Positions 25,226 through 34,112 of a stretch of 64,000 nucleotides of DNA are shown in pieces. Source of the stretch: Plantactinospora mayteni. GTDB taxonomy: Bacteria > Actinomycetota > Actinomycetes > Mycobacteriales > Micromonosporaceae. The position numbers and the translations under genes are program-made. Under the pieces are notes generated by a model. The model had not been told where the DNA came from, did no database searches, and worked only from the letters and a program-made list of their open reading frames with translations. Each line of letters starts with the position of its first letter. Position 1 is the first letter of the stretch. Location: positions 1 through 64,000 of the forward strand of contig NZ_BONX01000054.1 in NCBI RefSeq assembly GCF_016862935.1, in the 5' to 3' direction.

Positions 25226-27651
25226 CGGAGTACCTCCGGGACGGTGGACGGGGACGTGCGGAGCGGCTCGACCCGGGCCGGCGACAGCAGGCGCCGCCGA
25301 TGGTCGACCTCCCGTTCGGGGCCGGTGAGGCAGAGCCGGATCGTCGCCACCTGGTCGCCGCTCGACCGGCCGAACCGCAGCTCCACGTCGCCCGGCTCGA
25401 CGATCCGCCGGCCGTCCAGCCCGGTGAACGAGGTGACGTCGGCCGGGACCACGAACGTCGCGTACGCCGCCTGGCCGGCCTCCAGCGGCACCCGGACGTA
25501 GCCGACCAGCCGGACCACCGGTCGGGTGGTCTGTGCGACGGGATCGTGCAGGTAGAGCTGCACGACCTCGGTGCCGGCCCGGGAGCCGCCGTTCCGGACC
25601 GCGACCCGCACCGTCACCTCGCCGTCGACCGGCCAGTCGGTGGCCGGCTCCGGATCGCGGTCGAGGTCACCCGCCGGCTGCCCGGCGGCTCCGACGACCT
25701 CCGGGGTACCCCACTCGAACGTCGTGTAGCTCAGCCCGTGCCCGAACGGAAACGCCGGGGTCGGGTCGACCGACGACACCTCCGAGCGGCGGCCCAGCGG
25801 CGGGGCGAGATAGCTGGTGGGGAGCCCGCCGGCGTCCCGGGGCACGCTCACCGGCAGCCGCCCGGACGGGTTCACCGCGCCGGTGAGCACCTCGGCGAGC
25901 GCCTGGCCGCCCCGCTGACCGGGGAAGAAGGCCGCCACGACGGCGGCGGCGGAGTCGAACTCGTCGCCGAGCGCGTAGGGCCGGCCGGCCAGCAGCACCA
26001 GCACCACCGGGGTACCGGTGCCGAGCACCGCCGCCACCAGTTCGGCCTGTACGCCCGGCAGCCGCAGGTCGACGGCGTCACATCCCTCGCCGGAGGTGCC
26101 CCGCCCGAACAGCCCGGCCCGATCGCCGACGGCGAGTACGCAGACGTCGGACTCCCGCGCGGCGGCCACCGCCTCGGCGAATCCGGAGGTGTCGTCGCCG
26201 GTGATGGCGCAGCCCGGCGCGTAGCGCAGTTCGGGGTGGAGCTGGCCGAGGGCGTCGCGCAGCGAGGGGATCTCCACCCCGAGCCCGTGCTCGGGATGCC
26301 GCACCCCGACGTGGGCGGGGAAGGTGTAGCAGCCGAGCATCCCGATCGGGTCGTCGGCGAGCGGGCCGACCAGCGCCACCCGTTGCCCCGGGGCGAGCGG
26401 CAGCACGGCGTCGTCGTTGCGCAGTAGGACGACGGACTCCCGGGCCAGCCGCAGCGAGATGTCCTGACCGGCCTCGTCGTCCAGGCGCAGCCGCTCGACG
26501 TCGTCGGGCAGCGGCTGCCAGTCCTCGTCGAGCAGGCCGAGTTCGGCCTTCTGCGCGAGTACCCGGCGCAGGGCCCGGTCGACCAGCGTCTCGTCGACCC
26601 TGCCGGCGCGTACCGCCTCGACCAGCGGGGCGCCGAAGGCATCCACTGTGGGCAGCTCGACGTCGATCCCGGCCCGCAGCGCGAGCCGGGCCGCGTCACC
26701 GGCGTCGGCGGCGACCCGGTGCAGGGTCTGGAGGAACCGGACCGCGAAGTAGTCGCCGACCACCGTGCCGGTGAAGCCCCACTCGTCGCGGAGCAGGCCG
26801 GTCAGCAGGCTCTGGTCGGCGGCGACCGGTACGCCGTCGATCTCGGCGTAGGAGTTCATCACCGAGCGGGCGCCGCCGAGCCGCAGCGCCATCTCGAACG
26901 GCGGCAGGATGACGTCGGCGAGTTCCCGGCGCCCCATCGACACCGGGGCGTGGTTGCGACCGCCCCGGGATGCCGAGTAGCCGGCGAAGTGCTTCAGGGT
27001 GGCGACGACGCCACCGTCCTCCAGACCCCGGACGTACGCCGCGCCGATCGTGCCGACCAGGTACGGGTCCTCGCCGATGGTCTCCTCGGTCCGGCCCCAC
27101 CGGTAGTCGCGGGTGACGTCCAGTACCGGGGCCAGGCCCTGGTGCACCCCGGCCGCCCGCATGGAGTGGGCGATCCGCCCCGCCGCCTCCTCGACCAGCT
27201 CGGGGTCGAAGGAGGCGCCCCAGCTCAGCGGGGCCGGATAGACGGTGGCCCGCCAGGCGGCGAAGCCGGTGAGACACTCCTCGTGCACCTGGGCGGGAAT
27301 GCCGAACCGGCTCGCCGCGACGATCTGCGCCTGGGAGGCCGCCAGCGAACGCGCGCCGGCCACCGGGTCGACCGGTGCGGTGCCGAACGGGCGGGTGAGC
27401 TGGCCGAGCCCGTGCCGGATGACGACGTCCCACCGCGGCGCGTCGTCCATCATCTCGAACTGGTACGGGGCGACCCCCTCGCCGGAGGCGTCGGCGCCGA
27501 CCCAGACCCCGACCAGTTGGGCGACCTTCTCCTCCAGCGACATGAGTGGGACGAGCGCCTCGGCCCGCTCGGTGGCGGAGAGTCGCGGATCGCGCCACGC
27601 CTCGGCGGTGTCCGTCGTGGCGCCGTCGGCCACGGGCAACTGGCTCTTCAT
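25222..27651 (-). CDS. GH3 family beta-xylosidase/beta-glucosidase, first gene of the operon
   Basis: 809 residues, no signal peptide. The GH3 N-terminal barrel contains PAPLSWGASFDPELV, the conserved KHFAGYSASRGGRNHAP (transition-state His/Lys, about 205) and the nucleophile Asp in TGTVVGDYFAVRF (about 305). The alpha/beta sandwich follows (VALVGPLADDPIGMLGCY), then a fibronectin-III-like domain beginning TFEWGTPEV. YDYFAV-type nucleophile context and the cluster favour xylo-oligomers, so beta-xylosidase is the best guess. Length is normal. ATG 27651 with GGGGTGG ahead. It is divergent from the LacI gene; an 11-bp operator lies 69 bp upstream of the start codon. Confidence 0.92.
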   Translation of the reverse strand: MKSQLPVADGATTDTAEAWRDPRLSATERAEALVPLMSLEEKVAQLVGVWVGADASGEGVAPYQFEMMDDAPRWDVVIRHGLGQLTRPFGTAPVDPVAGARSLAASQAQIVAASRFGIPAQVHEECLTGFAAWRATVYPAPLSWGASFDPELVEEAAGRIAHSMRAAGVHQGLAPVLDVTRDYRWGRTEETIGEDPYLVGTIGAAYVRGLEDGGVVATLKHFAGYSASRGGRNHAPVSMGRRELADVILPPFEMALRLGGARSVMNSYAEIDGVPVAADQSLLTGLLRDEWGFTGTVVGDYFAVRFLQTLHRVAADAGDAARLALRAGIDVELPTVDAFGAPLVEAVRAGRVDETLVDRALRRVLAQKAELGLLDEDWQPLPDDVERLRLDDEAGQDISLRLARESVVLLRNDDAVLPLAPGQRVALVGPLADDPIGMLGCYTFPAHVGVRHPEHGLGVEIPSLRDALGQLHPELRYAPGCAITGDDTSGFAEAVAAARESDVCVLAVGDRAGLFGRGTSGEGCDAVDLRLPGVQAELVAAVLGTGTPVVLVLLAGRPYALGDEFDSAAAVVAAFFPGQRGGQALAEVLTGAVNPSGRLPVSVPRDAGGLPTSYLAPPLGRRSEVSSVDPTPAFPFGHGLSYTTFEWGTPEVVGAAGQPAGDLDRDPEPATDWPVDGEVTVRVAVRNGGSRAGTEVVQLYLHDPVAQTTRPVVRLVGYVRVPLEAGQAAYATFVVPADVTSFTGLDGRRIVEPGDVELRFGRSSGDQVATIRLCLTGPEREVDHRRRLLSPARVEPLRTSPSTVPEVLR

Positions 27652-27719
27652 GCCACCCCTTCGGGCCGACCGTGACACTGTCCGGTCTGGACGGTGGGCT
27701 GGTCAGGCCGGCGAGTTCT

Positions 27720-27730
27720 CGAAACTTTCG
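27720..27730. promoter_or_regulatory. LacI-type operator in front of the GH3-GH67 operon
   Basis: CGAAACTTTCG, a palindrome with a single central base, lies in an A+T-richer patch about 70 bp before the GH3 start. The same sequence with the centre reversed occurs at the LacI gene. Similar CGAAA-n-TTTCG sites have been described for LacI-family regulators of xylan genes in Streptomyces. Confidence 0.75.
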
Positions 27731-27910
27731 GCAATGTCCGCGTTACCTGTGCGGGGCAACCTATGCGGCGTGGTGAAGCTGTGTCAAGGGTGTCTGAACT
27801 GCTGGATCCGTGACCACATCGCATATCGTGCGCAGAGCGGACCGGGCGGTCAGCCGGATGTCCCTGCAAGATCGAGCCGCGGTCGGCCCGCCCGGTGTTA
27901 GGGTTTCGCA

Positions 27911-27923
27911 CCGAAAGTTTCGG
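27911..27923. promoter_or_regulatory. LacI-type operator in front of the regulator gene
   Basis: CCGAAAGTTTCGG, complementary in form to the site at 27720-27730, ends 20 bp before the regulator start codon. Binding here would give autorepression. Confidence 0.72.
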
Positions 27924-27943
27924 ATAGTTGCGGGAGGCTGTCG

Positions 27944-28981
27944 ATGACGAGGTCCCGGCGGATGGCCAGTACTGGTGCCGCGACGATCGCGACCATCGCC
28001 GACGAGGTCGGGGTATCCCTGACGACCGTCTCCAAGGTCCTCAACGGCCGTTCGGACGTCGCGCCCGAGACCCGGGCCCGGATCGAGGCCAGCCTCGAAC
28101 GGCACCGGTACCGCCGCCGCGCGAAGCGCCGATCGACCGAGGTGGAGCAGATCGACCTGGTCTTCCACGAGTTGGCCTCGGGCTGGGCGACGGAGATCAT
28201 CCACGGGGTGCACGCGGTCGCCGACGCCGCCAGGGTCGACGTGGTGCTCTCCCAGTTGGGCGGCAGGCACCGGCCATCGCAGCAGTGGTTGGAGAAGGTA
28301 CTGCTGCGGCGACCACTCGGCGTACTGCTGGTGCTCTGCCACCTGACCGAGTCGCAGCGGCAGCAGCTCCAGCGCCGGTCGATCCCGCTGGTGGTGGTCG
28401 ACACCGACAGCGCTACCTCGGCCTCGGTGCCGACCGTCGGCTCCAACAACTGGAACGGAGGGCTGCTCGCCACCCGGCACCTGCTGGAACTGGGCCACCG
28501 CCGGGTCGCCTGCATCTCCGGTCCCGAGGACGTACTGTGCAGCCGCGCCCGGGCCGCCGGCTTCCGCTCCGCGCACGACGAGGCCGGGATCCCGGTCGAC
28601 CCCGCGCTGTTCCGGTACGGCATGTTCTCCGCACATGCCGGCTACCAGCACGGGCTGGAGCTGCTGAGTCGGCCGGACCGGCCGACGGCGATCTTCGCCG
28701 GCTCCGACATGCAGGCGCTGGGGGTGCTCCGGGCGGCCCGGCAGCTCGGTCTGGACGTGCCGGCGGACCTCTCGGTGATCGGCTACGACGACCTGCCGGT
28801 GGCCTCCTGGATCGGCCCGGCCCTCACCACGGTCAACCAGCCGTTGCGGGACATGGCGGGGACGGCGACGCAGATGCTGCTCGACCTGGCCCGGGGAGCG
28901 GAACTGTCGACCAGCCGGATCGACCTCGTCACCGAACTGGTCGTACGGGAGAGCACCGCGCCACCCCGGCAGCCCGGCTGA
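27944..28981 (+). CDS. LacI-family repressor of the aldouronate operon
   Basis: 345 residues. The N-terminal helix-turn-helix and hinge read TIATIADEVGVSLTTVSKVL and NGRSDVAPETRARIEASL. The periplasmic-binding-protein-like core has GSNNWNGGLLATRHLLELGH, AIFAGSDMQALGVLRAA and VIGYDDLPVASWIGPALTTV, all standard LacI/GalR landmarks. It is transcribed away from the seven-gene operon across a 292-bp gap with two matching operators, so it almost certainly controls that operon and itself. The inducer is probably an aldouronic or xylo-oligosaccharide. ATG at 27944 gives MTRSRRMAST; an internal ATG at 27962 is an alternative. Confidence 0.9.
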   Translation: MTRSRRMASTGAATIATIADEVGVSLTTVSKVLNGRSDVAPETRARIEASLERHRYRRRAKRRSTEVEQIDLVFHELASGWATEIIHGVHAVADAARVDVVLSQLGGRHRPSQQWLEKVLLRRPLGVLLVLCHLTESQRQQLQRRSIPLVVVDTDSATSASVPTVGSNNWNGGLLATRHLLELGHRRVACISGPEDVLCSRARAAGFRSAHDEAGIPVDPALFRYGMFSAHAGYQHGLELLSRPDRPTAIFAGSDMQALGVLRAARQLGLDVPADLSVIGYDDLPVASWIGPALTTVNQPLRDMAGTATQMLLDLARGAELSTSRIDLVTELVVRESTAPPRQPG

Positions 28982-29057
28982 GTACCGGCGGGGCAGCGCG
29001 GTCCGGTCGGCGAGCCTGGTCGGAGGACTCCCGGGAGTGGCGGAGCGGCGCAAACGC

Positions 29058-29097
29058 GTACGGCGCCACCCGAGGGTCCGCCCGGGTGGCGCCGTAC
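29058..29097. terminator. Bidirectional terminator between convergent LacI and DctA genes
   Basis: GTACGGCGCCACCCG (29058-29072) pairs perfectly with CGGGTGGCGCCGTAC (29083-29097); loop 10 nt. It sits between two stop codons that face each other. Confidence 0.85.
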
Positions 29098-29104
29098 GGT
29101 CCGG

Positions 29105-30487
29105 TCAGGAGACCGTGGCGGTGGTCCGCTCCCCGGTCGGGGTGACGGTCTCCGGTTTCTCGTCCGGCTCGGCACCGTGGTGGTCGAGCATGGTGCTCTC
29201 GTCGAACGGGTCGCCGCCGGCCAACACCACCCGGGCCCGATCCCGGTCGAACTCCCCGGTCCAGGTCCCTACCAGCAGGGTGGCGACGGCGTTGCCGGCG
29301 AAGTTGGTCAGGGCCCGCGCCTCGGACATGAACCGGTCGATACCGACGATCAGTCCCACCCCGTCGACCAGGTCGGGGCGGTGGCTCTGCAACCCGCCGG
29401 CCAGGGTGGCCAGCCCGGCGCCGGTGATCCCGGCGGCCCCCTTCGAGGCGATGATCATGAAGACGAGCAGGGAGATCTGCTCGCCGACCGAGAGCGGGTC
29501 GCCCATCGCCTGGGCGATGAAGAGCGAGGCCATGGTCAGGTAGATCGCGGTGCCGTCCAGGTTGAAGGAGTACCCGGTCGGCACCGTGATCCCGACGACC
29601 GGCCGGCTGACCCCGACGTGCTCCATCTTGGCGATCAGCCGGGGCAGCGCCGACTCCGACGACGAGGTGGAGACGATCAGCAGGAACTCCCGGCCGAGGT
29701 AGCGGAGCAGGCTGAAGATGTTGATCCCGGAGACCAGCTTCAGCAGCAGGCCCAGCACCACGAAGACGAAGATCAGACAGGTGGCGTAGAAGCCGAGCAT
29801 GATCTGCGCGAGGCTCTTCAGCGCGTCCACGCCCGTCGCGCCGACCACCGCGGCGATGGCACCGAAGGCTCCGACCGGTGCCAGCCACATGATCATGGCG
29901 AGGATCTTGAAGACCAGCCGTTGGAGGTGCCCGACGGTGCGCAGTACCGGCTGGCCGCGCTCGCCCATCGACTGCACCGCGAACCCGACCAGCAGCGCCA
30001 CCAGCAGGGTCTGGAGGACCTCGCCGCCGGTCAGCGCGGAGAAGAGGCTCGTCGGGATGATGCCGAGCAGGAACTCGGCGGTGCTCTTGTCCGGGGAACT
30101 CCCGGCGGCGTTCTGCCCGGCCTCGGCGACCGACGGGTCGAGGTGCAGGCCGGTGCCCGGGTGGATCAGGTTGCCGACCACCAGGCCGATGGCCAGGGCC
30201 ACCGTCGACATCAGCAGGAAGTAGCCGAGGGCCAGGCCGCCGACCTTGCCGACCTTGGCGGCCTGCCGGATCGAGCCGACACCGAGCACGATGGTGCAGA
30301 AGATGACCGGGCTGATCATCATCCCGATCAGGTCGACGAAACCGGTCCCGATCGGCTTCAGTTCCACGGCCACGTCGGGGACGAGGAAGCCGACGGCGAT
30401 ACCGGCGAGGACGGCGACGATCACGGCCAGGTACAGGTAGTGGGTCCGGTCCCGCCGTACCCGCGGGGGAGGGGTGGGGGTCTGCAT
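29105..30487 (-). CDS. dctA: C4-dicarboxylate/proton symporter, DctA type
   Basis: 460 residues, eight helices plus re-entrant loops of the DAACS (glutamate/aspartate:cation) family. Signature pieces: LIVSTSSSESALPRLI (Ser-rich re-entrant loop, about 265), VPTGYSFNLDGTAIYLTMAS, IASKGAAGITGAG and VDGVGLIVGIDRFMSEARAL-TNFAGNAVATLLV. DctA takes up succinate, fumarate and malate aerobically. The kinase/regulator pair is transcribed divergently from an 85-bp gap, the classic arrangement in which DcuS/DctB-like sensors control dctA. ATG at 30487; a start three codons upstream is possible. The C-terminal tail is acidic and Thr-rich. Confidence 0.93.
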   Translation of the reverse strand: MQTPTPPPRVRRDRTHYLYLAVIVAVLAGIAVGFLVPDVAVELKPIGTGFVDLIGMMISPVIFCTIVLGVGSIRQAAKVGKVGGLALGYFLLMSTVALAIGLVVGNLIHPGTGLHLDPSVAEAGQNAAGSSPDKSTAEFLLGIIPTSLFSALTGGEVLQTLLVALLVGFAVQSMGERGQPVLRTVGHLQRLVFKILAMIMWLAPVGAFGAIAAVVGATGVDALKSLAQIMLGFYATCLIFVFVVLGLLLKLVSGINIFSLLRYLGREFLLIVSTSSSESALPRLIAKMEHVGVSRPVVGITVPTGYSFNLDGTAIYLTMASLFIAQAMGDPLSVGEQISLLVFMIIASKGAAGITGAGLATLAGGLQSHRPDLVDGVGLIVGIDRFMSEARALTNFAGNAVATLLVGTWTGEFDRDRARVVLAGGDPFDESTMLDHHGAEPDEKPETVTPTGERTTATVS

Positions 30488-30572
30488 GCCGCAGACTGTG
30501 GTCGGTGTCTCAGTCCGGGGCATCATTGCGTTCATTCTGTTCATTACGAGGACCCGGATCGGAAACAAGCCG

Positions 30573-32144
30573 ATGACCCGACGCTGGAGCATCGCCCGGG
30601 AGCTGTTCGTGCTCCAGGTGCTGGTGGTGACCCTGCTGGTGGCGATCGGGATGGCCGGGGCGGTGCTGCTCGCCCGGGAGGACGCCCGGAACGCGGCGAT
30701 CGAGGAGGTCACCGCCGTCGCGGAGACGATCGCCCGGTCTCCACAGGTCGCCGACGCGCTGCGCAGTTCCGACCCGAGTGCCCGGCTCCAGCCGTACGCC
30801 GAATCGGTCCGGGTCGGCACCGGGACGGACTTCGTCGTGGTGATGGCGCCGGACCGGACCCGCTACACCCACCCCAACCCGGCGCTGATCGGCCAGCCGT
30901 TCGCCGGCTCGGTGGCCGCCGCCCTGGACGGCGGCACGGTGCTGGAGGAGTACACCGGCAGCCTGGGGGAGTCGGTCCGGACGGTGGTGCCGGTGCGGGC
31001 GGACGACGGGACGGTGCTCGGGCTGGTCTCGGTGGGCATCACCACCGAGGCGATCAACCGCGAGCTGCTGCGTCAGGTGCCGGCGGTGGCGGTCGCGACG
31101 GCGGCGGCGCTGGCGCTGGCCGCGGCCGGGGCGGCACTGCTGAGCCGCCGGCTGCGCCGCCAGACGCACGGGCTCGGGCCCGCCGAGATGCGCCGGATGT
31201 ACGAGTACTACGACGGCGTCCTGCACTCCGTGCGCGAGGGACTGGTGGTGGTGGACCGGGACGGCCGGGTGGCACTGGTCAACGACGAGGGGCGGCGACT
31301 GCTCGGGCTGGCCGGGGACGCCCCGCTCGACCGGCACACCGACGACCTCGACCTGCCGCCGGAGATCGCCGCCCTGCTCCGCTCCCGGCGTACCGCCGCC
31401 GACGAGCCGGTGCTCGCCGGCGACCGGGTACTGGTGGCCAACCAGCGGGTGACCCGGTTCGAGGGCCGTACCCTCGGCACCGTGCTGACCCTGCGTGACC
31501 ACACCGAGCTGCGCGCCCTCACCGGCGAACTCGACCAGGTACGCGGACTCACCGAGGCGCTGCGGGCCCAGGCGCACGAGGCGGCCAACCGGCTGCATAC
31601 CGTGCTCACCATGGTCGAACTCGGCCGCACCGACGAGGCGGTCCGGCTGGGCACCGCCGAGCTGGCCCTGGCCCAGCAGCTCACCGACCAGGTCGTCGGG
31701 GCGGTCACCGAACCGGCGCTGGCCGCCCTGCTGCTCGGCAAGTCGGCCCAGGCCAGCGAGCGGGGCGTGGAACTCGTGGTCGACGCCGAGTCCCGGATCG
31801 ACGGCGAACCGCTGCCCAGCCGCGACCTGCTCACGGTGGTCGGCAACCTGGTCGACAACGCCCTGGAGGCGGTGGCCGGGACGGCTCCGCCGCGTACCGT
31901 GACCGTGCTGGTCACCCGCTCCGACGCCGAGGTGGTCGTCCGGGTCACCGACACCGGGCCCGGACTCACCGAGGAACAGGCCGCCGCCGCGTTCACCCGG
32001 GGCTGGACGACCAAGCAGCAGGGGCGGGGGCTGGGGCTGGCCCTGGTACGGCAGGTCGTCGAGCGGTACAGCGGTGGCTACCAGGTGTCGACCGGGCCGG
32101 CCGGCGGTGCGGTGGTCACGGTGCGGCTGCCGGTGCCGGGGTGA
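30573..32144 (+). CDS. CitA/DcuS-family sensor histidine kinase for C4-dicarboxylates
   Basis: 523 residues. Two membrane helices (about 10-32 and 166-188) flank a periplasmic PAS-like (PDC/CACHE) domain with the DcuS-type ligand region RVGTGTDFVVVMAPDRTRYTH. A cytoplasmic PAS domain (DGVLHSVREGLVVVDRDGRV) follows. The phosphorylation motif is AQAHEAANRLHTVLTMVELG (His at about 334). ATPase boxes: NLVDNALEAVAG (N), DTGPGL (G1), QGRGLGLALVRQV (G2). The sensor detects citrate or C4-dicarboxylates outside and signals to the next gene's product, overlapping by GTGA. The ATG at 30573 starts just before the first helix; upstream in-frame ATGs would lie within the dctA promoter and are disfavoured. 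Confidence 0.9.
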   Translation: MTRRWSIARELFVLQVLVVTLLVAIGMAGAVLLAREDARNAAIEEVTAVAETIARSPQVADALRSSDPSARLQPYAESVRVGTGTDFVVVMAPDRTRYTHPNPALIGQPFAGSVAAALDGGTVLEEYTGSLGESVRTVVPVRADDGTVLGLVSVGITTEAINRELLRQVPAVAVATAAALALAAAGAALLSRRLRRQTHGLGPAEMRRMYEYYDGVLHSVREGLVVVDRDGRVALVNDEGRRLLGLAGDAPLDRHTDDLDLPPEIAALLRSRRTAADEPVLAGDRVLVANQRVTRFEGRTLGTVLTLRDHTELRALTGELDQVRGLTEALRAQAHEAANRLHTVLTMVELGRTDEAVRLGTAELALAQQLTDQVVGAVTEPALAALLLGKSAQASERGVELVVDAESRIDGEPLPSRDLLTVVGNLVDNALEAVAGTAPPRTVTVLVTRSDAEVVVRVTDTGPGLTEEQAAAAFTRGWTTKQQGRGLGLALVRQVVERYSGGYQVSTGPAGGAVVTVRLPVPG

Positions 32145-32824
32145 CCGCCATCCGGGTACTCGTGGTGGACGACGAGCCGTTGATCGCGGACGCGCACCGG
32201 GCGTACACCGAGCGGGTCGACGGGTTCGAGGTGGTCGGTGTCGCGCTCAGCGCGCGGGACGCGATGGCCGCGTTGCGGGCCGAGCAGGTCGACCTGGTGC
32301 TGCTGGACCTGAACCTGCCGGACGTACCCGGTCTGGAGGTGTGCCGGGCGCTGCGTGCCGCCGGCAGCGACACCGACGTCCTCGCCGTCACCTCGGCCCG
32401 GGACATCGCGATGGTCCGGGCCGCCGCCGCTCTCGGGGTGACCCACTACCTGCTGAAGCCGTTTACCTTCGCGGCGTTCCGCGACAAGCTGGACAGCTAC
32501 GCCCGCTACCGGGGTCAGTTGCTCGGCCCGGGCCAGGTGGCGGCGCAGCACGAGATCGACCGGGTCTTCGCCACGCTGCGGGCCACGCCGCAGGACTCGC
32601 TGCCGAAGGGGCTGGACGTCGGCACCCTGGACCGGGTGCTCGGGGCGCTGCGGACGGCACCGGGCGGGTCCGGGCTGTCGGCGGCGGAGGTGGCGTCCAT
32701 GATCGGCGCGTCCCGGGTCACCGCCCGCCGCTACCTGGAGCACCTGGCCGAGACCGGTCGGGTGGTCCGCAGTCCGCGCTACGGCGGCCCGGGCCGGCCG
32801 GAGGTGGAGTACCGCCCGGCCTGA
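32141..32824 (+). CDS. CitB/DcuR-family response regulator
   Basis: 227 residues. The receiver domain has VVDDEPLIADAHRAY (acidic pair), LLDLNLPDVPG (phospho-acceptor Asp at about 55) and LLKPF (Lys). The C-terminal winged helix-turn-helix (GLSAAEVASMIGASRVTARRYLEHLAETGR) is the DcuR/CitB type, distinct from NarL or OmpR. It is co-translated with the kinase and should activate dctA. The linker contains the usual DRVFATLRATPQDSLPKGL segment. Confidence 0.92.
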   Translation: MTAIRVLVVDDEPLIADAHRAYTERVDGFEVVGVALSARDAMAALRAEQVDLVLLDLNLPDVPGLEVCRALRAAGSDTDVLAVTSARDIAMVRAAAALGVTHYLLKPFTFAAFRDKLDSYARYRGQLLGPGQVAAQHEIDRVFATLRATPQDSLPKGLDVGTLDRVLGALRTAPGGSGLSAAEVASMIGASRVTARRYLEHLAETGRVVRSPRYGGPGRPEVEYRPA

Positions 32825-32862
32825 CCGTCGCCGCCCGTCCCAGCCACGATGCCCGCTCCGCC

Positions 32863-32937
32863 CGCCAGTTCGGCGGTCCCCGCTCCCCGCCAGTTCGGCG
32901 GTCCCCGGTCCCCGCCGGTTCGGTGGTCACCAGTCGG
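32863..32937. repeat. 25-bp tandem repeat at the stop codon of the CDF exporter gene
   Basis: CGCC(A/G)GTTCGG(C/T)GGTC recurs at 32863, 32888 and 32913, period 25. The third copy carries the stop triplet (TCA, 32927-32929) and last codons of the minus-strand CDF gene. It fills most of the gap between two convergent genes. Confidence 0.8.
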
Positions 32938-33841
32938 CGTCCTGGCAGACCTTCTCGGCGGTGGGCGGCTCGATCTGGAGCGTGCAGTGGTCGATGCCGA
33001 AGCCGTCGTGCAGCCGGGCGCGCGCGGCTGCGAGTACCGGCGCGACGTCGGCGCCCGGTGCCAGGGCGAGGTGTGCGGAGGCGACGTCCATCCCGGAGGT
33101 CAGGGTCCAGACGTGCAGGTCGTGCACTCCGGCCACCCCGGGTACCCCGGTCAGGCTGGTCGCCACGGCGGCGACGTCGATGTGCGGCGGCGCGGCCTGC
33201 ACCAGTACCCGGATCGCGGCCCGGGCCAGTTGCCAGGTGCGGGGCAGGATGAACAGGCCGACGGCGACCGCGACGACGAGGTCGGCGTAGCGCCAGCCGG
33301 TGGTGGCGATGATGACGGCGGCGATGATCACCCCGACCGAGCCGAGCAGGTCGCCGAGCACCTCCAGATAGGCGCCCCGGACGTTGATGCTCTCCTCGGC
33401 ACCCGCGCGCAGCAGCAGGAACGCCACGATGTTGGCGGCGAGGCCGACGATCGCGACCACCAGCATCGGCCCGGCCAGCACCTCCGGCGGGTTGCCGAAC
33501 CGGCGTACCGCCTCGACGATCACGAAGATCGCCACCCCGAAGAGCAGTACGGCGTTGGCCAGCGCGGCGAGCACCTCGAGCCGGTAGAGCCCGAAGGTGC
33601 GGTGGGCGTGTCGGGCGGCCCGGTTGGCGGCGGTGATCGCGGCCAGGGCCAGCCCGATGCCGAGCACGTCGGTGAACATGTGCCCGGCGTCGGAGAGCAG
33701 TGCCAGCGAGCCGGTCCACCAGGCCGCCGCCGCTTCGAGCAGCAGGACGGTGCCGAGGACGACTATCGCGGCCCAGAGTGGCTTGCGATGGCGCTCCCCC
33801 GCCCGAATCGCCTGGCCGCCGTGATCGTGACCCGCGCCCAT
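32927..33841 (-). CDS. Cation diffusion facilitator (CDF) metal exporter
   Basis: 304 residues, six membrane helices. A His-bearing N-terminus (MGAGHDHGGQ) precedes them. Helix 2 has the transport-site motif SDAGHMFTDVLG (about 60: HxxxD). Helix 5 has EVLGDLLGSVGVI with the second Asp/Asp pair. The cytoplasmic C-terminal domain (VPGVAGVHDLHVWTLTSG, then HCTLQIEPP) is the metal-sensing ferredoxin-like fold. HxxxD/DxxxD-type sites favour Zn(II), Cd(II) or Co(II). The ATG at 33841 is chosen because the sequence before it is Cys/Arg-rich and holds the operator. A near-perfect palindrome 46-58 bp upstream suggests ArsR/SmtB-type metal control, but no regulator gene is adjacent. Confidence 0.9.
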   Translation of the reverse strand: MGAGHDHGGQAIRAGERHRKPLWAAIVVLGTVLLLEAAAAWWTGSLALLSDAGHMFTDVLGIGLALAAITAANRAARHAHRTFGLYRLEVLAALANAVLLFGVAIFVIVEAVRRFGNPPEVLAGPMLVVAIVGLAANIVAFLLLRAGAEESINVRGAYLEVLGDLLGSVGVIIAAVIIATTGWRYADLVVAVAVGLFILPRTWQLARAAIRVLVQAAPPHIDVAAVATSLTGVPGVAGVHDLHVWTLTSGMDVASAHLALAPGADVAPVLAAARARLHDGFGIDHCTLQIEPPTAEKVCQDADW

Positions 33842-33887
33842 CTGCCCAGCCTCCCGCCGTCGACGCCAATGGAGACAACATATGCTC

Positions 33888-33899
33888 ACATTGCAATGT
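33888..33899. promoter_or_regulatory. Probable metal-responsive operator of the CDF gene
   Basis: ACATTGCAATGT is a perfect 12-bp palindrome in an A+T-rich island (about 33878-33910) directly upstream of the exporter. Flanking CATATG and TATGCA add partial symmetry. ArsR/SmtB-type sensors bind sites of this look. Confidence 0.6.
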
Positions 33900-34112
33900 A
33901 TGCAAGTTGAAACTGGATGCCGATGCAAGATGCCGAGGCGGGGGGATGCGAGGCGAGGGGGAGACGAGGCGAGGGGGAGGCGAGGTGGTGCGGTGCTACG
34001 CCGCCGACGTCAGCGCACACCGACGGCCCACCCGGCCGGGGCCGGCGGGATCGGGAACGTGGTCACCTGCCGATGACCGGTCAGGCTGTCCGGGCCCGGC
34101 CGGACCTGGACA

